DNA from: Cristatella mucedo | Lineage: Eukaryota > Bryozoa > Phylactolaemata > Cristatellidae | Assembly (NCBI GenBank): GCA_009760855.2 | Contig: WPIO01000266.1 | Coordinates: forward strand, 32,813-96,812 | Length of the DNA: 64,000 nucleotides | Direction: 5' to 3' | Shown: positions 28,723 through 42,284 of the stretch, piece by piece | Numbering within the stretch: the first letter of the stretch is position 1 | Layout of the letters: every line of letters starts with the position of its first letter | Made by a program: the position numbers and the translations under genes | Notes under the pieces: generated by a model | Told to the model about the DNA's origin: nothing | Seen by the model: only the letters and a program-made list of their open reading frames with translations | Database searches by the model: none

Positions 28723-29013
28723 ACGAAGAGGCAATGACAGCCTCTCAATCTTTTCAGGCACAGCTGCAGTATCGGCTCTACGTGCAGCAACAAACGGTCT
28801 GCAAGCCAGAAGAAAGGGAGTTTTTGTAAGAGGCCTAAGTGAAGGAGATATATAGAATTATGAATGCTGCTCTGGAATACAGATGCATTAGATCGACTAT
28901 CCTGGGGAGGGGGTAATGGCTCCAAGTTGCAATAGCTAATTAATGCTGTATTGCTAGGCTAGCCTACCGTCTAAATAAGAATATGAATCAGATCGACTAG
29001 TGCCGGTTTGATG

Positions 29014-29780
<767 letters not shown>

Positions 29781-30225
29781 AGACCAGACTGACAGAGAGT
29801 CAGATAGGCACTCAGGCAGATAGAAAGAAACAGTTATGCAAAGAAAGCAACATGACAGACAAAAAGGGTGAGAGACAGAGATAGAAGCAGAGACAGAGAT
29901 TGATATGATGGGCAAGGGCTTAATGTACAAGCCGGAGTCGAGTAGGTGTAAGCAGTGGGTCACGAGCTGTAGTTCCATTAGGGTGGTCGATGGCATGCCC
30001 ATCCGGCAGCTACTTTCGACAGGCCGTGGCCTCCTGCTGGGCTGTTAGGTTTCACCCCTCTTAAATTATTTCCGGCTACGGCAAGTACTGCTTGCTGCCA
30101 GATGCTCGCAAGATCACTCAGACTGATGCTGCTCGCAGGATTACCGACTGCCACCCTGCAGGAGTAGCAGCAGCAGCAGCAGCTGCAGCAGCTGCAGCAG
30201 CTGCGACAGAAGCTGCAGCGCTCAC

Positions 30226-30480
30226 CTTGTCCAGCTCCTGTTGCAGCTCCTGCACGGTGGCCTCCAGGTGTCGCAGCGCATCTCCTGGCCGTGCACCGCC
30301 GACCGGGCGAGTAGCGCCCCCGGCGGCGGCGTACTGCAGCTCCACGTTGTCACCGGCTCCATCAGCCGCGGATGCTGCTGCCGAAGTAGCAGTGCTCCCG
30401 GCGGATGCAAAGGCCTGCAGCTGCTGCCTGTGCTCTGCCAGCTCGCACTGCTCCTGCACAGCATGCAGCTTCTCCTCACT
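30226..30480 (-). CDS. PPFIA: liprin-alpha exon 7
   Basis: Codes residues 463 to 547 (85 codons, phase 0 to 0); acceptor TCCGTGCAG, donor GTGAGC. It starts SEEKLHAVQEQCELAEHRQQ, matching the family TEDKNRQLQERLELAEQKLQ. An Ala/Ser/Gly-rich stretch of about 40 residues follows, then LRHLEATVQELQQELDK, matching IEERLRQMEAQLEEKNQEL. The Ala/Gly stretch sits where the vertebrate protein has continuous coiled coil. Directly after the donor the intron is a (CAG/CTG)n-like run. Confidence 0.93.
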
Positions 30481-30826
30481 CTGCACGGAGCAGAAGCGGC
30501 GAGTCAGTCTGGTCGCCAAAGCCGAGCGGTTGAGCGACTTCGGGCACGAGGGCGGCAAGCGGAAGGCCGAGCAGACGCCAGAAGCTCGGCATCCGTCAGC
30601 GCTGCCGGCATCGGCAGAGGGCTGAAGCATCGATGCCCCGTAACTGATTTGCCGTGTGCTCACTCGCCCGGCATGAATGCGTGCGCCCGGGCAAACGTGC
30701 ATCTAGTGTGCCCACAGCTTGCTCGCTGGCATGGCTGGCTCAAGTATGTTTACACGAGCAAGCATGCTAAGCAGTTACCGAGACAGTGCCTCGCGGCTGC
30801 ATCCAGCACTCGACATGTCGACTCAC

Positions 30827-30973
30827 CGCGTGCAGCAGCGACTCGGCGGCTGCCAGCTGAGCCTGCATCTTGTCGCGAGAGTCTCGCGCTGCACTAGCCT
30901 CACGCTGCGAGCTGACGTAGCGCCTCTCCAGTGCACCTATGCGCGACTCCTGGTCGTCGCGCAGTGCTAGTAG
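30827..30973 (-). CDS. PPFIA: liprin-alpha exon 6
   Basis: Codes residues 414 to 462 (49 codons, phase 0 to 0); acceptor TCTTTCAG, donor GTGAGT. It reads LLALRDDQESRIGALERRYV then SSQREASAARD, aligned with the family [28 protein letters not shown]. The exon ends ESLLHA. It is coiled coil throughout. Confidence 0.93.
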
Positions 30974-31344
30974 CTGAAAGAGATGAGCTCACGAGCATCG
31001 TCAGCGGCCGGGTAATGGGAGACCGGAGGCAGTGATGACAACTTTCCGAGCCAGAGTAGGGTCATAGGGCAGTTCATAAGGAGGTTCATAGGGTCATAGG
31101 GCAGCAGAAGCTGCTGAGTATGTGCCTACTCGATGCTTCTAGCTCGAGGCTGAGCTGCCTCAGCTGAGGTCAGTCATCTAGTAAAGCCACGGGTATTGCT
31201 GCCACTGCTGCAATAGCCCATGCACTGCCGCCGGCTGGATTTGCTGGAAGCATTTTTTATGTGTGGCTGGCCACGTCCGTCACCTCATACCAAAAAACTA
31301 ATGACACGTCGGCCGAGCGACGGAAGTAGGCAAGCGATGCGGAC

Positions 31345-31603
<259 letters not shown>

Positions 31604-31658
31604 CAGAAAGAGAGAATTAGAACTTAAGTGTATCATCGTACAGTGTGGCCTGTCTCAC

Positions 31659-32153
31659 CTCTTTCAGTTCACGCTGCAGCTTGGCGCTGTGCTCCTGAGC
31701 ATGCTGCAGCTCTCGCTGCGCCGACGCGGCACTCTCTTCCAGGCCGCGCATGGCTCCGACAAGCTCGGCCAAGCGAGCTCGCGACGAGCTTAGCTCCACG
31801 CTCTGCCGTTCCACTGTGGCCTGCAGACGCTCCACCAGCAGCTCACCAACTATGCCACTGTTGCTAGTGCCAAAGCCATCAGCACAGACAGCGCCAGCCG
31901 AAGCAGCACTAAAATGGTGCTGCCGGAGCTGCTGCTGCTGCTGCTGCTCGTCCAGAGTTTGCGATGTCGAGTAGGCTGCATGCACGGCATCGCCGTTGGG
32001 CAGACCTGGGGCGCCACGTTCTTTGACCTTGACTCCGACATCACTGCTGCCAGGCTGCGCAAAGCTTCCACTTCCGCTGACGGCGTGGCCCTGCTCTGGA
32101 AGGCCACTTGGCAGGTGGGGTTTGCCGGCCAGTGCCCGACGTAGCTGCTCGAG
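31659..32153 (-). CDS. PPFIA: liprin-alpha exon 5
   Basis: Codes residues 249 to 413 (165 codons, phase 0 to 0); acceptor CCGTTCAG, donor GTGAGA. It starts LEQLRRALAGK. It then has a divergent low-complexity stretch with six Gln in a row and a Gly/Ala/Ser-rich part, then returns to coiled coil (GELLVERLQATVERQS, and ends EHSAKLQRELKE). The ending matches the human KLQRDVRE boundary. In vertebrates the middle part carries a Ser/Thr-rich linker, so divergence here is expected, but the poly-Gln is specific to this gene. A (GA)n plus (GACA)n tract abuts the donor side. Confidence 0.9.
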
Positions 32154-32299
32154 CTGAACGGAATGACAGACACAGAGACTCCAAGAGGCTGGCACAGCTA
32201 GGCGTGAGCGGCTGCACAGCTGCAAGCATCGCGCCCAGTCAAGCAGCTGCAGCTGCTACCGTGATGGCATACTCAACGATTCGAGCCACTCATGAACTG

Positions 32300-33100
32300 G
32301 GCATACTCTGAGAATTAACATTTCCCGGTACCAGTCCTTCATTTCAATAGTAAATTTCAAGAAATACTGGAAACAATGCATTCAACAATCTAATATTTGT
32401 TGAGAGTACCTTTCAGAAAACCTTTTTAAAAAGAAATCGGAAGTTTTGACCTTTTCAACTTAAACAAGAACATATTATTATGTAAGGCATGTCTAACCCG
32501 GGAGCAAACTATCTCGAATAAAAAATTTACCGATCTCAGCATCCTATGCAACCAGTGTCCAAACTTTTGAGCCTTTGCATATCGACGTACACGTTTGTAT
32601 CTCTCTGGAGTGTATGCTTTCGACTTTTAAACAGCTCTATTTACAGTGCAATCCATAACTCTGCTATTATGACTGCTAATACTTTGACGTTCAACATGAA
32701 ATTCAAAATGTGAGTTCAGGTCTGCTTGTAAATCACCACAGTAGTTTATATTCTGCTTTAGGTTAAATAAGTATTGCTGCACATTTCATCAAACATCTTT
32801 CAGCTATATTTTCTCCAGCCATGAACATGTATCAATGAAATGCCATGTGATTGAACATGTATCAATCACAACTTTCTATTCAGTTAACATGTTTGTCTAC
32901 TGTTAGATATACTAAGCAGATATTCGATCGTTGAACTAATTCTCTTTCCATATTTTCTCGAGTTATAATTTACTTTTGACTCAGTGAGATACTGGCCATG
33001 AACCTGCTCTATGCCGTAGGTGGCTGCAGCACCGCCGAGAGATGAGGCGAAACCGCTAACGGTGAGCGAATTCAAAGCATTCCGGACCCCATAGAGGGCT
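32300..33100. other. AT-rich island inside the gene
   Basis: Base composition drops to clearly AT-rich compared with the surrounding intron. On the minus strand a frame near 33060-32890 reads GVRNALNSLTVSGFASSLGG, which is not low complexity, but I do not recognise it. It could be part of an old mobile element. Confidence 0.4.
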
Positions 33101-33101
33101 T

Positions 33102-33141
33102 CAATGGAGAGAATGAAAGAGAAAGAGAGGAGAGAGAGAAT

Positions 33142-33206
<65 letters not shown>
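33102..33206 (+). repeat. (GA)n tract
   Basis: AAGAGA-type start, then pure GA for about 60 bases. Confidence 0.95.
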
Positions 33207-33384
33207 GGGCACACAGGAAGAGAAGGACGGTAGGCACAGGTCTAGCAATGACGCTACAGAGTAGCAGAAGTTTGGTGGTCACGTGCTTCGAGCAGCAGTA
33301 TAGACCCGGCTGGTCAGCTGGTAAGCAAGTGTCGAGTCTGAAGCATGAGGCTAGGAAGTGAAGCTGTTGTCCTAGAGGAAGGAG

Positions 33385-33465
33385 AAGCTATCACTAAGCC
33401 TAGGAAGAGATTGAGTTCTCCGAGGGCGCTTTATCGAGTGCATTATTATTATCATTATTAAAGTC
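33385..33465 (+). mobile_element. LINE 3' tail fragment
   Basis: GCCTAGGAAGAGATTGAGTTC, then CCGAGGGCGCTTTATCGAG and (ATT)n. Tail only, plus orientation. Confidence 0.75.
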
Positions 33466-33475
33466 CACAGCAGAC

Positions 33476-33511
<36 letters not shown>

Positions 33512-33544
33512 GGTAAGTGAAAGGGATGGCAAATTAGTGATTGA

Positions 33545-33680
33545 CTGCTCTGGTTTGGCCCAAGGCTGTACGGTGCTCGCCTTTGCCGACTGAGGTCGAT
33601 GGCTCGAGCCTTGCAGCTTATGTGAAGCACATTGATAGAGATTCTCTTAGAGTGTCACACAAATGAATTGCATTTTATAT
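33545..33680 (+). mobile_element. SINE family A copy
   Basis: TGGTTTGGCCCAAGGCTG head, GAGGTCGATGGCTCGAGCC, TATGTGAAGCACATTGATAG and GTGTCACACAAATGAATTG tail. Confidence 0.8.
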
Positions 33681-34244
33681 ATCTTTTTTTTCTAATCCTG
33701 CGAGGACCTGTGGGCATACAGCGGCTGCCAACCTGCTTCAGCAATGCACATAGATTTGTAGGAGGCAAGGCACATGCTGATAAGTTATATAAGAGAGCTT
33801 TGGCTAGCTTTTCTGACTCCGAGCAAAACTTAGCTGGAGTTAAGACGGTTGACGTCTGCTCGTGCCGGAAGTCAAGCAGAAAAGAATCCCATGTGGACAC
33901 ACAGTCGTGCAATGCCGGGCTCGAAGGAGAACTAAGGCTCATCACGGCAGAGGTGGCCGAGGTGGCAGGGTGAGGAAATGGGACTTGCAACAAGCCACGT
34001 GGTCAGGATTCTTGCACATGGGCACAGGGACCTCGGCGTGGGCGTCAGTCGGTGCCCTGCTTCTCGAAAATCGCTCGAAGCGGTCGCTGCCACAGCTTGA
34101 GATTCAGACGAGAAGCCGCCTCGTGGAGGCCAGCTACTCTAAGGGGGCCGCTCCTCTCGAAAGCAAGCAGCATGAGGGCAGCTGCTCCAAGTAGCTTCTC
34201 TGCTGTTCGGCCACGTCAACTACCCCTCTTTGCAGCTTCGACTG

Positions 34245-34515
34245 CCGTAATAATAATAATAATTCACTTGATAAAGCGCCCTCAGAGAACTTAATCTCTC
34301 TCTAGGCGCTTTACATTTGCTGTAAAGTGAAATGCAATTGAATGGTAAGTAAAATCATGCTTGAAAAACAAACAAAATGAATAGCATGGTTAGGGGTGAC
34401 ATGCACAGGGTCAGAATGCAAATGTGGTTAGTGGCAGCACGCACAGTGTCAGCACGCATAAGCACATCAAGGACGAATCACAGGGACCCACTAAATGCTG
34501 TCCCAAGTTGCCGCA
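34245..34515 (-). mobile_element. LINE 3' UTR copy
   Basis: Nearly the same as the 45 kb LINE 3' UTR in reverse: (ATT)n tail at 34247, the tail hairpin, AATGCAATTGAATGG, GGTTAGGGGTGACATGC and GGACCCACTAAATGCTGTC. Confidence 0.88.
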
Positions 34516-34939
34516 ACCTGGCAGCTGCTGCTGCTGCATAAGCCACCACTGCAGTGCCGAGCAACTAAAACAGTGCGCCAGCACTGGGATCCCCTTGAGG
34601 GGCAGGTCCGGGCAGGTCGAGAAATGCACTCAAGATTATGATACGTCACCAGCAGCAGGTATCGAGGGCACACCATTCAGACTCTAGGCTCTGGGACCAG
34701 AAAATAATCGCTGATGACACCTTGTTCGACTCCTGCATCGACACTGCAGCAACATCGATGCAGCAGCAGCAGCTGCATCGACGCAGCAGCAGAAGCAGCG
34801 GCTGACGTTCAGGAGCAGAGAAGCGGTGGTTGCTTCGCATGCACCTGTGAGTGATTAAAATTTAGTCCGGACAAGTTATCTGCCATCTTAAGTGTCGAAG
34901 AACGAGCGGGTATTTACTCGGTTGGTTTTGTGCCTCATG

Positions 34940-35310
34940 CTATCGACCTTGTCACCATGACAGTCAAGTGCTCAGTAAGATGCCGTGGCGATTTTAATGT
35001 TGGCATTCCCTATGATTACAGAATTCCATTCGATCGTATACATGGCGATTTCAGTAATCAAGCAGTGCATGCCGTCCTCCATTCTATAAATCTTCCGGTT
35101 ATTGCCACAACGCAAGTCTCTTTACCATGATACTGTCCAGTCAAAGCTGTCTGTAATGATTCGGCTTCTCAATCCCTCTTGATACCGATCGTCATCGTTC
35201 ACATAGTACAACACGACACTCGCTTGCGTGGTTCGAGAGTGGAAGTTTTCATGACCGATACTTTTAACCCTGAGACAGACGGCCAACGGTTTACCAGAGA
35301 TACTTGGCCA
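34940..35310 (+). mobile_element. LINE endonuclease fragment (probable)
   Basis: The frame reads RGDFNVGIPYDYRIPF then HAVLHSINLPVIATTQ, which has the layout of the apurinic-type endonuclease of non-LTR elements (GDFN, then a helix before a hydrophobic strand). Sequence after the stop near 35128 could continue the domain in other frames. No catalytic site beyond GDFN is visible. Confidence 0.5.
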
Positions 35311-38300
35311 GCTAGTTCTACTGATAGCAACCGTGAGAAAGTGAACGAGAAATCATGATTCGCCGTCATTCATTGACACCTCTACGCTGCTGTCGCTCTG
35401 TCGAGGCTCAAGCATTGGGCTGAGGGCTGTGCAGAGCCGTCCAGGCATGCCCGCCAGGGGTAAGGAGAAACTCAGCAGCCTTGCCAGGCAGGGTATTTAT
35501 GTCTCGACGAGTCGCTGTGTTAGGCACAATGCACTTATGTCAACAGGATAATTGGCAGCTGGCGAGCGAATGGAATCCACCAGCACGCGGGTCATTGATT
35601 GGACTCCTCACTCACTCCCCGTCAGTCGTGCAAGCGATGCTGCCGATGCAGACACTGCTACTGTTAATGCTGCTGCTGCTGCCACTCGGTTGTGATTGAG
35701 ACCAGGACGGATAAGAAATCGCGCAGCATTAAACATTAAAAAACAACATTAAACGACTTTTGCCGGGTCTCTACGCAACCACTCAGCAGCAGCCATGCTA
35801 AGGGCTTAAGTGTGACAGGCAGAGAGCTGCTGCAGTGCGACCTCGACTGGGCTGACTGGCCTGCAGGACACTGCAATGATAGGAAAGACTTAACTCGAGC
35901 ATGTATTTTTTCCACCGGCCAAAATGCCCTCGTTATAAGAGCAACCTCCTCCCGATCTCCACAGTGACGTTCTGTTTACTGTGGCCGTCCCGGCGCCTAC
36001 TGATTGCCTTTCTCCTTCAACAGCCTGCTTCAGCGGCCAAATCGTAGGTCTTGGAAAGACGTCAGTGCCAAGCAGAGATGACTGGTTTGTAAGCAGCAAG
36101 AGTCATTCCCAAGGGCACAGGCCGGGGTTTTGGTATGAGGGCCAAATCCCGATCTTGGGATGTGACATAAGGTTAATGTCAAGGACTATCATTCAAAATC
36201 TGCTCGGAAAAGCTCTTCAGCTCCTATATTGAATTACCCTAATTGCTAATTTAGTTGTTCACTTGAGATATTAGATATATAAGATTAGATATATAATCTC
36301 ATAAAAAGTTTGAAGGCTTTACTCCAAAGCATCTTTGGACACTCAAAAAATACTTATCCCTACTTGGAGAGCCTTGGGCAGCGTGACAGAGGCGGCTCCT
36401 GTACAAACAGAATGACTTTTTAAAAATTGACTCCTTATACAAAAATAGCCCCTCTGGAAACCAATACCGAACATGTGCACTAAAGATGTGCTGCCCTGGC
36501 CCATCTAACTTTCTAACTAAATCTAACAAAGAAGTGCTTCCCCGTCTGAAGAAACACCTCGGATATTCGCCTCGGTGCGTCAACTTAATATTCAATAGTT
36601 TTATTGACTAGATCTTCAAGTCCGATGGGCCTTCCCAGAATTTCAGTGGCAATCCCAGGGGGTGTGTCTGTCGAGCTTTCGTGACGGTGGCAGCTAGACA
36701 CTCTATGGATACATCTCGTCTGGCCCTCTCTGTGGTCTCATAACATTGAAAACAGAAGCAATCAAGTTGAATGCTGACATCCTTAGGTGAATGCTACGGT
36801 CAGCGCCCAGTAGGTAGTTGCTGTTTAGCAGCCTTTATTTTCTAGCAATTCCTTAACTAAAGGTTCTCTCTAAGAGACTGAATTGGAACCACAGCTCTTA
36901 ATCGGCACCGCACGAAACACATTTCTTTTTAGCATCCTTCTAGGCCCGATGGCTCCCTCCGATAACAGACCAAGAAGCTTGGCGTCAAAGGTAAGAGAGG
37001 GCAAGCATTTTTAGCCTCTCCTTCTATTTTTTTTTAGGTTCTTTCAAAAAGAGACTGTGGCCTTTTCTGACGAGCAGACTGCGACTCTGCGTGTCAAAGA
37101 AGCGTCTGGTTTTCAGCCCCTATATAAAAAAAGTTATATCCATTCATTTTGAGAAAGTCTGTATATGTCTGCCGACAGAGCACCACCGTCCGGAAGCCTT
37201 TCTAGGTGGCATCTAAAGAAAAGAGACCGTAACTCCCAACCGCCTGAACTCACAACTGCCGAAGGCTTACGAAATCCGTCTGCAGCCATTACCAGCCTCC
37301 CTCTGGACAAACAGCCTGAAGCGGTTTGCCTTCGGCGTGCTGCCCTCAAAAGCCCTATTAAAACAAGGCTACTTCCCAGTAAATGAGAGTCATAAACGCT
37401 GTTGAAATTCACCAAAATCATGTAGAAAAAATGCGTACCCCGGAAAAGAATGCGCACCCGATTTGAAGACCCCGATAAGAAAAACTTGTACCGGCGGCAC
37501 TCGATTCGGCAGGCTTGTTCAGGAATGTCTAAAATGATTTTACATCGTCAGCAAATCTAAGAGTACAATATTGCCCTTAAATAATAATACTGATCCCTCT
37601 AGAAATAGGCCTTGAACGAGTGCCCCCCCCAACGCCCACAAAAATTGCGACCATATTTAGCACATCCTAAAGAAACTTCACGGTGGAGAAATATCCCTTG
37701 CGTGCAAGTGGTGGTGCCGCCCGACTAGCCGCTAAAACTATCCTCTCACCCTGGTGGACCTAATAGGTATCTACGTCTAAAGGGCCAATGAGCCTCCATG
37801 GAGGCATAACTTGAATGAGGGGGCTTAAGCCTCCTAGACCACCATCCGGTCGACCAGGCATTACGGTCTAGCTCAGCCTATGTATCTTTCAGCCGCACTG
37901 CCTGACCAGGGCCTGACCTATTCACCTGACCAGGTCCTGACCTTTCACCTGACCCGGACTGACCTTTCACCTGACCAGGGCCACTAAAGGTCAGGCCAAA
38001 GGAGTGAATCGCTAAACTGCAAGCAATCATGTGCTAGAACAGCCCAGCCGAACCCCAGTCCTTCATACGAAGCATTCGAAGGCGACGGCTGTCTGCATGG
38101 TTACTGAGGTTTCTTCGACTGGATCGTCGCGTCACGTCCAAGCTCTCATTAGCAGGCTGCTGGACATCACGCGACTATTATCGAGTATTTCTGCTCTCGA
38201 TCGCCTGCCATCCCTGGATAAAGAAGAATGCCGAAGCCTTCTCGTCAGAGAGTCAGTCGATGAAGTCAGTCGATGAAGTCAGCTGTCGTTCTGCCAGTTT

Positions 38301-38489
38301 GACGAGGTTATAAGTTGTAAGTTATTATTTATAGCAAGAGCAAGCGGCTAGAATATTCTCGAAAAGAGGTGCCAGCGGCCAAACCGACGAAAGTGGGCAG
38401 CCCACTCGAGCAAGGCCTGCGTCAGCATCGTCTGCACATTAATTAGTTTGCTTTCTCGAAAAACTGGGTTCGGGGATGATGCAATATCG
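35310..38489. other. intron sequence, no gene recognised
   Basis: Part of the large intron between exons 4 and 5. Mostly unique sequence, with a short palindrome GCCTCCATGGAGGC near 37.8 kb and a degenerate tandem repeat near 37.9 kb. No coding evidence. Confidence 0.5.
37880..37990 (+). repeat. degenerate tandem repeat (CACCTGACC...)
   Basis: About four copies of a roughly 25-base unit built on TTCACCTGACCAGG and CTGACC. Confidence 0.8.
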
Positions 38490-38612
38490 GCTTTACTCGC
38501 CCCGACCAAGGTCTGACTGAGGTCGTGGGCTCGAGCCCCGAGGCATATGTGAAGCGCCTGAATAGAGATTGAGTTCTCTTGGGGCGCTATACAAATTAAT
38601 TATATATTTTAT
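38490..38612 (+). mobile_element. SINE family A, head truncated
   Basis: Starts in the head (CGCCCCGACCAAGGTCTG), then GAGGTCGTGGGCTCGAGCC, GCGCCTGAATAGAGATTGAG and GGGGCGCTATACAAATTAAT. The A box is missing. Confidence 0.82.
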
Positions 38613-40440
38613 ATATTTTTTTCGAGTTCGAGCAACCGCCAGCCCAGCTGTAGCAAGCGAGTCTAACTCCAAACTTATGGGAACTTACGATTCGCAACAA
38701 TGGCTGCGAGTTGGATTCCTGTGGCAGGTATTTCTTTTTTGCAATAAAAAACTGACTGCTCAGAACTCGAACACGAGACCTGAGTAGTGAAGTTGGAGCA
38801 CTTTATTGCTGGCCAAAGAGCCAGCGGCTTGGGCCCTTATGCCACTATGGAAATGAGGTTTCTGTTTTAAAGTGAGCGGATTGGCTTGGCTCGCTGTACG
38901 ATTTCTACTGGCTAACATGGCAATTCGTCACGTCCAACGTGTGAGCCTTAGAAGCACATGGAAATCTTACCGAGCTACCCCAAGCTACACCTTCAACAGC
39001 TAGACCGGCTCGTTCATCGAGTTCTAACCAGGATTGCTGCATGCGTATGACGGACAGCTTATGCACGGCCAGACCTACAGGGCATTCAGCCAAGACCTAC
39101 ACTTCTCTTGGTCTGGGTGTACATACATAGCATAATTGCAGTGGTAGATGTGTGTCACTTCCTTGGAGGAGCATTGAGGCTGTGTACAGCTGTTTATATC
39201 TTGACCTATTAATGCATTTCTTGTACAAACACGTGTTCATGCCCCATGCACATTTACTTCGTATTCCTTATTGCATAGAATGAATGCTGAAGAATGAATG
39301 GTGGGAAAACCTGTTTTCGGTGTCAGGTGGGGGTGAGTCGTTTCTTGTCTCCTTTGGCTTTCCATTTTAGGTGAGCAATCGGTAACTCAATGACACAATG
39401 CTGTACAAATTTAATAATATTTTTATTATTATAACTATTATGCTCCCAGAGTCGGGCACTCACTCTTGACTGACCTCACAGCATCTGCAACTTCACGACA
39501 ACTAAAAGAAAGCTAAAACCTACTCCTACTCTTTGCAGCATTTGCTCCATCCACGTGAACAGTCTCTGATGTGCCCATGCATGGTGACACTGTGCATATT
39601 ATAAATATAAAAATATAATTAATTTGCATAGTGCTCTAAGGAAACTTGATGTCTATTTGGGGGCTTCACATGTGCCACGACCTCGGCAAGACCTTGGCTT
39701 GGGGGAGCACCTTAACCACTCGGCCAAACCGCTTGGCACCTAACTGACTTGCCTTTTTGCCAGAATAACTAAGTTTTTAGACAAACATTTGTTTCTCACA
39801 GATTAATATACAACTATTTTATTGTTATTGTTATTATTATTCTAACAAAACTGGCGACTAGACCAGACTTCCATGTGAAGGTCTGCCACAGCAGTCACAG
39901 CGACAGCAGTAACAGAAGCATTTCCTACGGAGGATGCCTGCATCTCCATTAAGATACTGGGCTTCCTGAGGCTTTTACCATACGAGAGGTCCTCTGTCCA
40001 GCAACTAGCCCTGGCAGCAATATTTGTTCTAGCGAGCAACGAGGCGTCATTCCGGTGAGCCCTAAAAGCACCAAATCCTGTGCTCTCACCTTATCACCCC
40101 CATCCTCTTGCCCCTTTTCGCACAACCAACGGAATACAAGTATCACTTGGTTTCGTGGAGAAGAGGGTTCTCGATGGACCATTTGAATTGACGGAGGCAA
40201 CGTCTAGAGCATTTACACTCGCCAGTCAGCACAGCATAGCACAGCCACTCAGCCATCTGCAGTGAGCGAGCGAGAGGCAACTCCTGCTGAGGCGGAGGCC
40301 TGATTTCCTTTCAAGCTGACGCGCGTCTCTGCGAGTCGGACCATGGCGGTTTTTTCAAATGGAGACTAGAGTGCAATATCTTTCCACATGCTAGGCAAGC
40401 ACGAGGTTGCCGGACATGGCAGTTACCTAGAGTGAAGATG
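38613..40440. other. intron sequence, no gene recognised
   Basis: Apart from the SINE at 39597-39748 nothing is identified. Confidence 0.5.
39597..39748 (-). mobile_element. SINE family A copy
   Basis: Reverse copy with AT-rich tail, GCATAGTGCTCTAAGG, GGGGGCTTCACATGTGCC, ACGACCTCGGCAAGACC and CACCTTAACCACTCGGCC. Confidence 0.8.
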
Positions 40441-40463
40441 TGTTCACGCTAATGCAAGCAAGC

Positions 40464-40467
<4 letters not shown>

Positions 40468-40495
<28 letters not shown>

Positions 40496-40496
40496 G
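40468..40496 (+). repeat. short (CTG)n
   Basis: Nine CTG units in the intron between exons 4 and 5. Confidence 0.95.
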
Positions 40497-40760
40497 GGCG
40501 ACTTTGTCCAGCATTGGTGCGAATATGGCAACATGTGCAATATGGCTGCCATGCACGAAGGACTGCCCTCTCTGGAAGCACGAAGCAGCTTTGACGACAA
40601 AGCCAAGCACTCATCTTCTTGATTTGAAGTTGCAAAAGGCAGCTGCACGACCTCTCAAAAGGCGACAGCAGCCAGTGAGCGGCGGACGGCGGATGTCCAA
40701 TTGCAGCTAATTTCGCTGCAGCAACAAAGCTTGACGAGAGCAAGTATCTATCCCTCTCAC

Positions 40761-40835
40761 CTCTTCATTGGCAGCTGCAAGCTCTTCCTCGAGCTGCGTC
40801 GTCCTGCTCACTTGCAACCTCAGTCGCTCCCTCAC
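40761..40835 (-). CDS. PPFIA: liprin-alpha exon 4
   Basis: Codes residues 224 to 248 (25 codons, phase 0 to 0). It reads VRERLRLQVSRTTQLEEEL and ends AAANEE, matching the family segment VRERLRVALERCSLLEEELG. It is bounded by the acceptor TGTTTCAG and the donor GTGAGA. The separation from exon 3 is only about 720 bases. Confidence 0.95.
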
Positions 40836-41136
40836 CTGAAACATTGCTGGGGCCTGAGACCACGAGAAGGCAATAGCAGAGTCCAAGGTGACCGAGGCGG
40901 CCTGTCAGCGGTCGCCTCGTGACCCGGCCGGGAAGGCGGCTGCTGGACGAGTGGGCGAGCGGTTTCAGCAGCAGCAGCAGCATCAGCATCGGCGGCGGCT
41001 GCAGCAGCAGCAGCAGCAGTAATTGTAGCACCAGCAGTAGCTACGGTGCCGGTGACCACAAGCAGGGCGCCCAGCAAGGCGCACGAATCAGGCACGCAGC
41101 TACATGGAAGGCAGCTGCCGCCGCTCACTGCCGGAT

Positions 41137-41160
41137 GTGCGCACTGCCGGCAGTGCGCAC
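41137..41160. repeat. perfect 24-bp palindrome
   Basis: GTGCGCACTGCC followed by its exact reverse complement, with no loop. Confidence 0.95.
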
Positions 41161-41419
41161 TGTGGCGAGATGGGAGCATTGCACATTCGTCGAATCTTAT
41201 TGATGAGGCGCACTAGATAGAGGGCATGCATTGCAGCGCCCTGGCAAGCTTCAGCGGCTGCTGCGCGAATTCCCGCGAGAATTGCCGCATCCGCCGTCCG
41301 ATTGCCTTTGACGCAGCGCTCCCGGGTGACCTTTCGAGCGGACGACGACTAGTGGAGGAGCATTCGAATGCCGCCGAGCCCCAATCGAGAAAAGCAGTCA
41401 TGGCGCGTGACAGCAATTA

Positions 41420-41818
<399 letters not shown>

Positions 41819-41917
41819 TCACATGCATGCTGAGCTGAGCGCCTGTGCTCGAAGGCGTAGAACCCGAGCAGAGCAGCGCAGCGCGGCCAGATCTCAGCCC
41901 TCGGAAGCTGCTCCGCT

Positions 41918-41967
41918 CTCTGCTCTGCTGCAACCCGAGCGAGCGCTCGGGTTGCAGCAGAGCAGAG
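41918..41967. repeat. perfect inverted repeat, 23-bp stem, 4-base loop
   Basis: Left arm 41918-41940, loop GAGC, right arm 41945-41967. The arms continue imperfectly outward (GCTGCTCCG against CGGAGCAGC). The intron on the liprin strand holds it. Confidence 0.95.
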
Positions 41968-42000
41968 GCCGGAGCAGCGACGGTCAGCGCTGCACACACA

Positions 42001-42034
42001 CTGCTCGTCGCCTGCCCCTGCAGGCGACGAGCAG
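42001..42034. repeat. perfect inverted repeat, 15-bp stem, 4-base loop
   Basis: Arms CTGCTCGTCGCCTGC and GCAGGCGACGAGCAG, loop CCCT. Only 33 bases from the inverted repeat at 41918. Confidence 0.95.
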
Positions 42035-42149
42035 CGTGTAAACTGCAGCCTGAGTAGCGAATGCCTGTGATGTGCTATCTAATTGCTAGCTAAATGCCAG
42101 AACACATTAGGCTAAGCCCCCCCCCCCAGCTAAGTGTTGCCGCTTTCTC

Positions 42150-42164
42150 TTCTGTCTCTCTCTC

Positions 42165-42247
<83 letters not shown>

Positions 42248-42284
42248 AACTCTCCCCCCTCTCTCTCTCTCTCTCTCTCTCACT
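42150..42284 (+). repeat. (TC)n tract
   Basis: TC run with an internal GCAAACTCTCCCCCC interruption. Confidence 0.96.
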
